From positions 83,415,777 to 83,479,776 of the forward strand of contig CAKMRJ010004445.1 of assembly GCA_928212115.1 (NCBI GenBank): a DNA stretch of 64,000 nt. The letters are read 5' to 3'. Of this stretch, positions 59,627-64,000 are shown one piece after another. The position numbers were made by a program, and so were the translations under genes. Within the stretch, counting starts at the first letter, position 1. Each line of letters opens with the position of its first letter. The notes under the pieces are model-generated. The model was given only the letters and a program-made list of their open reading frames with translations. It ran no database searches and was not told the origin of the DNA. This DNA is from Lactuca virosa. Lineage: Eukaryota > Streptophyta > Magnoliopsida > Asterales > Asteraceae.

Positions 59627-61397
59627 AAAGTTAGCACTATATCCCCCCTTCTACTAAATGTACTAGACTCGATTGTTCTGTGTGTCGGTTGTAAAATGTA
59701 AGTTTTCCTTAGTTTATAACTATCTTGACTCGAAAATAGTTTGTATTAACTTTCAAGTGGAACTGTCACAATATGAAAGTATTTGGAAAAATATAAGTAC
59801 ACAGTTGTCTTTTGAATTGACATCATGACGTACTGATTACCTTAAAACATGTTTGTTTTATTAAGGTCATAATGTGAAGGCTAGTACCCATATTATACAC
59901 TCCCACTGTCAAGAGATTCTGGGAACCAAACGCGACTGCATCAAACAATTGCTAGCCGTGTAAATTCACATTAAAGTTATATGATCCGGTATACCCAATA
60001 TAATTATCACTAATTGCCTAGAACAATGAGTTAGTGATTCATTGGTATTATTAGATCCAGTAGTTGTCACATGCTGCAGCACCTTATTATGTTCATTTTG
60101 TTATAGTATCTTAGTATCTTCTCGTTATAGTATCTTAGTATCCTCTAGTATCTAGCATCTTAGTATCTTCTAGTTATAGTATGAACTGAACCCGTAAACT
60201 ATACCCCTTATAGTTTACTAGTAATTTACTTGAACTGTTGTTGAAAAGACTCATTTTTCTACTAAGTTATGCTTGTCCTTTAAAAACGGAGTTTTGTCAA
60301 ACTATAAAGCAACATAACTTTAAAAGAGTTTTTGAAATGTTTTGACCACTTATAAATGACATAAGCAATCTTTTGAAAATGTTTATAACAAACAATTACA
60401 CAATTATTCTTGTGTTCAACTTGTATTCCCCCTCCCCCTTAAAAGCATTTTAAACAGTTTAAAAGATTGATTACGGGGTATGAACTCACCTTATGTGGGT
60501 GATTCAAATGAATATGAACGTAAGGATGAGAAGTTCCACGAATGAAGTCCTGAGACTTAACGAGTCCTAATGACATATAATGGCATATATTGACATAAAT
60601 ATAGTGTTTAGAAGCAACCAAATGCAAGGAAACACCTTACGGGACTAGGAAACACATTGACCAAGTGTTGGAATCACATGTGATTCCCTAAAAGGGAATG
60701 TACGGCCACTTGAGTGAGTGTGCGGCCATGGGTGTGCGGCCAGGGAGTGTGCACTCGCACACTCATGGTAAAGAGTGCACAAAAACGTTTTCCAAGGGTT
60801 GGGAGGCTTGTAGGACTAATGCTCATCAAGTGTTGAAGCTAGAAAGGCATTGTGGAGGCCCTTAAGCACTAAACAAAGGGGTGTACGGCCACATGGAGTG
60901 TGTGCGGCCACACACTCCTTGATGAACATGGTTTGGACGTTTTCTAAGGATCATATCTAGTAAGTAACAAGCTTAGGGGATGGTACTTACAATATAGAAG
61001 CCTTTAGGGTGTTTTGAGGGGTGTACGGCCACACACACCATATGTTCTTGAGTTTTGGACATTTCTAAGGTGTTAAACTAGTGTTCTAAACAAGATTCAA
61101 GCATTAGGAAAGAGTACTTACGTTCCGGAGGCTCGAGAAGGCTCAAAATCACCAAGAACAAGTGTGTGTTCTTGGTGTTCTTGGTCAAATGGTTGAAGAT
61201 TTGAAGATCTGGACAAAACATGATTTCCAATGGATGAAATCAAAGGATGTTACTAGATTAAGAAGATTAACAATAAACCAAAGGAAGAACACTTACATTC
61301 TTGAAGATCTAGGCTGAAAATCGGATGATAGTTGAGAGAGAAATCGAGTTCTAGGCTTGGGAGGGTGAAAAGGGATGAGTGAAGGCTAAGTCCCTCC

Positions 61398-61463
61398 TAT
61401 ATACACGAGAGTGTGCTGCCAGGAGTGGGGTGTGAGGCCGCACACCCAGTGTGCGGCCGTACA
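61398..61463 (-). promoter_or_regulatory. Dyad pair and TATA-like box in G4 5' LTR
   Basis: TATATA at 61398-61403 (minus), TGTGAGGCCGCACA at 61431-61444 and TGTGCGGCCGTACA at 61450-61463, 19 bp apart. Confidence 0.65.
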
Positions 61464-61675
61464 CTCCTGATGTTGGAGTGTAAGGCTCGATTTTGGTGCT
61501 AGAAGTTTACGCGATCCATTCCTATGCTCAATGCTTGAATGTACGGAGTTTTGAACCTTTAAACGGACTCTAAACGAGGCTAAATGATAGCAGAACTGAG
61601 TCTGACACTCAGCGGAGTTGACTGGCTGAGCTTTACAAGGTAAAAATTTAAAAATTTTCGGGTTGTCAAACTTTA

Positions 61676-61930
61676 GGTTAAGAAAGTTTTATGCGGATGG
61701 ATTCGGAGGGATGCATAAAATGAGCGTTGTTAAAAAGAAGTGGGCGAGTGTTTATGAGGATTGTAAATATTTAGAATTAGGGGGGGTCCATAAGAAAACT
61801 TTTAGACACAAATGCATGTGTTGCAGTCTTGACATAATGGCTGAGTTTGATTGGGATTGTCTTATGTGATGTTAGTGTGTTAAAATTAAGTTTTGCTTGG
61901 GGGCAAGCAAAAGTCAAGTGTGGGGTATTT
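61676..61930 (+). other. A1 3' noncoding region, part 2, with hairpin and PPT
   Basis: Continues the Athila after G4. GCTTGGGGGCAAGC (61895-61908) is a stem-loop followed 9 nt later by GTGTGGGG (61918-61925), the polypurine tract just before the 3' LTR. Confidence 0.8.
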
Positions 61931-63306
61931 TGATATGTGCATATTTGATCATATATTTCATACAAAATCTTAATACTTTTTGGCTATTTTATTGCAATTA
62001 TTGAACAAAAGGTACTTAATTATGTTTAAATTGTATTTTTAGCCTAAAAGACATGCTCGGAAGTAAAAGGAAGCAGGACTAGCAATCGGAAGCTCAGGAA
62101 TTGAAGAAAGTAGAAAAAGTGCCAAAATCTTGAAGAACTTGGCGAGTTGGACACCTACTCGATGAGTAGATATGAATATTCGTGAACATCAGATGCCTTG
62201 CCGTACACGGGGTGTTAAGTGAGGGACTCGTCGAGTCGGTCACTAGACTCGACGAGTGGCCCCTGTTTTCAGAAGTCTATATAAAGGGCTTAATTGCCCG
62301 CTACCCTAGCTTTTCTCTGGAACCTTTGGCGACCAAATTGCGATTGAGAGTGCTTTTGGAGCTCTGGAACTCGAAGATCAACCTTAGCATTCAATTTTGA
62401 GGAGATCTAAAGGCACAAACATATTCTCTTTTTTTAATCTAGTGTTTACAACACGTTTGAATCATTAGGTTTAGTTTGTGAGATATTTTCTGCTATGAAT
62501 ATGAGCTAAACACTTATAGCTTCTGTTTAGGGTAGACTAGCTTGTTCATATGGGTTGAATTTTATGGCTTGGATTATTTAATTTGGTGAATTTTCTTTTG
62601 TTAAGCTTGTTAAAGACCCTTATGTGTTAACAATAACTATTTTATGTTAAATATAGAGTATATTAAGATGCATGAACATCTCTTAATTGCTTGCCTCATA
62701 TAATTTATGTGAAAACAAGATTGTATGCCGAGGAATAGTGAACACGAAACTAGGGTTAACTAGAAAATAGGTAGGTTAATGTGTGAGCTTGTATGATGAA
62801 CAACCATACAAGAGGTTAATTGAATTAGTAATTTAATTAGCTAACTACCAGTCTTACTTAACCCGAATCAATATACCAGGAAACTCATTAGTTCAACCAG
62901 TTGGCCACTGTTTGAATTAATCTGTTTTCTAAGGATTAGTAATAGTGAACATGAACCTAATCACATGAATTGGTAGCCAATGACAAATTAATCCATTGCA
63001 CTTGCCATAAAATCAACCATAGGAATAAATTAGTTGAACCTGAACAAAAGTCTCCTTTATTATTAATTTTAGTTGATTTTTATTTGATTTAGCTACTAGT
63101 TGTTTTATTTTAGTGTTAGTTAAGTGTTTAAGTTTCTAGTCTTGCAAAACTAGAGAAAACCCTCCTCTTTTATTATTTGTTTTTTTAGATAATTCTAGTA
63201 GCTAGTTTAATTACCGTTCCCTGTGTTCGATACCCTTCTTGCTTAACTATGCCACTAATTGAAAGGTACACTGCCTTTTGTGTGTCTAATTTGTGTTAAA
63301 ATAGTA
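61931..63306 (+). repeat. A1 3' LTR, truncated by L6
   Basis: Matches 20028-21427 until ATAGTA at 63306, about 30 bp short of the full alignment up to the left LTR's GGACTAAAACTAG segment and end. Dyad pairs are at 62137/62157 and 62226/62247, TATA box at 62278-62285. Remaining LTR sequence is presumably beyond L6, outside the window. Confidence 0.92.
62226..62285 (+). promoter_or_regulatory. Dyad pair and TATA box in A1 3' LTR
   Basis: ACTCGTCGAGT at 62226-62236, ACTCGACGAGT at 62247-62257 (21 bp apart), then TATATAAA 20 bp further on. Confidence 0.7.
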
Positions 63307-63499
63307 TTGTGACAACTCGAAATTTCTATCTGGTACAACCATTCACCTCATTAGAAGTCTGATTTGTTTTTGCTAACTTTTAAGCTGTTTTGAGTCAGTT
63401 TGAGTGTTCTAAAGCCTAATAATTCAAGAGGTAATTATAGGAAGTATACTTTAGAGTTTGTTCTGCATCATTTATGTCTCAAAACTCCAAAAGCTTGGA

Positions 63500-63553
63500 G
63501 TTTACGGCCCCAAACATGGAGTTTACGGCCGTAAACTCTAAAGAGTATAAATA
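63500..63553 (+). promoter_or_regulatory. Dyad pair and TATA box in L6
   Basis: GTTTACGGCCCCAAAC starts at 63500 and the perfect 16-bp palindrome GTTTACGGCCGTAAAC at 63521-63536, 21 bp apart. TATAAATA follows at 63546-63553. Confidence 0.7.
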
Positions 63554-63917
63554 TGACACTTAGTCATTTTTGGCTCATTCTTCACCTTCCAAGCTCAAGA
63601 ACACCCACATTCTCTCTCAAGTATCATAAGATCTTCTTCCAAATCTTTCAAAAATGTAAGTGTTTCTTCTCTTGATTTGTTGATACAACACTTCATCTAG
63701 TAGTTATACATGATTTCATCCATGAAATCTTCTCTTTTTCATAGATCTTCAAGTGTTCTTCATTTCACCAAGAACACCAAGAACATACACTAGTGTTCTT
63801 GGATCTTAAACACTCTTGCAAGCTTCCTATAAGTAAGTACACCCCTCTTAACTAGTTATGTGCTAATATTACTTGCTAAACCATTGAAAAATACCAAGAA
63901 TCCCCAAGAACACATGG

Positions 63918-63952
63918 GTTTACGGCCAAGGCAATCTCCTTGGACCGTAAAC
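63918..63952. other. Inverted repeat in L6
   Basis: GTTTACGGCCAAGG and CCTTGGACCGTAAAC flank a 6-nt loop; one extra base in the right arm. Confidence 0.6.
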
Positions 63953-64000
63953 ACCATTAGGTGGTGCATATGTGCCACCATTACTTACTAGGGCTTGGGT

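Larger units (their letters stand above)
42123..61670 (-). mobile_element. G4: non-autonomous Gypsy element with gag only
   Basis: Minus-strand element bounded by LTRs 42123-45470 (3') and 58393-61670 (5'). The TSD is CTTTA (42118-42122, 61671-61675). PBS is of tRNA-iMet type. The internal region has gag but no RT, RNase H or integrase: between the gag end (55965) and the PPT there is about 1.1 kb of noncoding DNA. G5 (45476-54814) is inserted at the LTR/internal border. Without G5 it is roughly 10 kb long. It fits the class of gag-bearing, pol-less LTR elements (TR-GAG type), which would need proteins from a relative. Confidence 0.9.
58393..61670 (-). repeat. G4 5' LTR
   Basis: 3278 bp, paired with 42123-45470. 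It holds modules M7-M9 and the dyad clusters. The last bases on the plus strand are TTGTCAAA instead of TTGTCACA, so the terminal CA is mutated; the TSD CTTTA at 61671-61675 fixes the boundary. Confidence 0.93.
20028..63306 (+). mobile_element. A1: Athila-type Ty3/Gypsy element, heavily nested
   Basis: LTRs at 20028-21427 and 61931-63306 (the latter cut by L6) start TGATATGTGCAT. The left LTR ends CACATCA. The primer site is of tRNA-Asp type. The order is gag, PR-RT-RNase H-INT and then a post-pol ATHILA-family ORF, all on the plus strand. G3 sits in the integrase, G4 (with G5 inside it) in the 3' region, and L6 in the 3' LTR. Many coding breaks are in-frame stops that fit C-to-T change. The LTRs differ visibly more than those of C1, so A1 is the oldest complete element here. 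Confidence 0.95.
63308..64000 (+). mobile_element. L6: start of another LTR element inside the A1 3' LTR
   Basis: TGTGACAACTCGAAATTTC starts abruptly inside Athila LTR sequence and has the form of a Gypsy LTR end, related in type to the G4 end TGTGACAACCCG. It runs to the window edge, so size, strand, target duplication and genes are unknown. A TATA-like box (63546-63553) in plus orientation suggests a plus-strand promoter. Confidence 0.65.

Overview
This window is a block of nested LTR retrotransposons from a flowering-plant genome. I recognise no cellular protein gene, tRNA, rRNA or CRISPR array. The element types (chromodomain Gypsy/Tekay-like, Athila, Copia), tRNA-iMet and tRNA-Asp primer-binding sites, TA-rich flanks and 5-bp target duplications are all typical of plants. 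The frequent ACTCGACGAGT, TACGCTGGGCGTA and GTGTGCGGCCGCACAC dyads recall repeats of the daisy family (Asteraceae, lettuce tribe). That taxonomic guess is inference, not proof.

Left part, 1-19374. A roughly 0.97-kb sequence occurs at 1-960 and again at 18400-19374. Between the copies lies a permuted piece of a chromodomain Gypsy element (G1): RT-RNaseH-INT-chromodomain, one 3.2-kb LTR, then PBS, an upstream ORF, gag and the start of protease. It is cut off in RT on the left and in protease on the right. A young complete Copia element on the minus strand (C1, 1191-9068, TSD CTTTT) splits the G1 reverse transcriptase. Its two LTRs differ at about seven positions, yet its polyprotein is broken several times.

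Main part, 20028-63306. An Athila element (A1, plus strand, LTRs 20028-21427 and 61931-63306, tRNA-Asp PBS) carries gag, PR-RT-RNaseH-INT and a post-pol ATHILA-family ORF, all degenerate. Other elements are inserted in it. G3 (26402-37372, minus strand, TSD ATCAT) is an almost intact chromodomain Gypsy in the integrase. G4 (42123-61670, minus strand, TSD CTTTA) lies in the 3' region and has gag but no pol. G5 (45476-54814, minus strand, TSD TCATC) is another chromodomain Gypsy, inside G4 and exactly at G4's LTR/internal border. L6 is an LTR that starts at 63308 inside the Athila 3' LTR and runs past the window end. The order of insertion is A1 first, then G3, G4 and L6, with G5 after G4.

The most interesting structure is not a gene. 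In four LTR families of unrelated sequence (A1, G4, G5, L6), two imperfect palindromes about two helical turns apart (19-22 bp) lie just upstream of a TATA-like box. The dyad sequence is different in each family but the geometry is shared. In Athila the same paired dyads also recur through the internal region and even in coding sequence. Separately, G4 carries nine copies of a long hairpin module with a conserved loop and arms that differ between modules but pair within each one. Both patterns need genome-wide checks.
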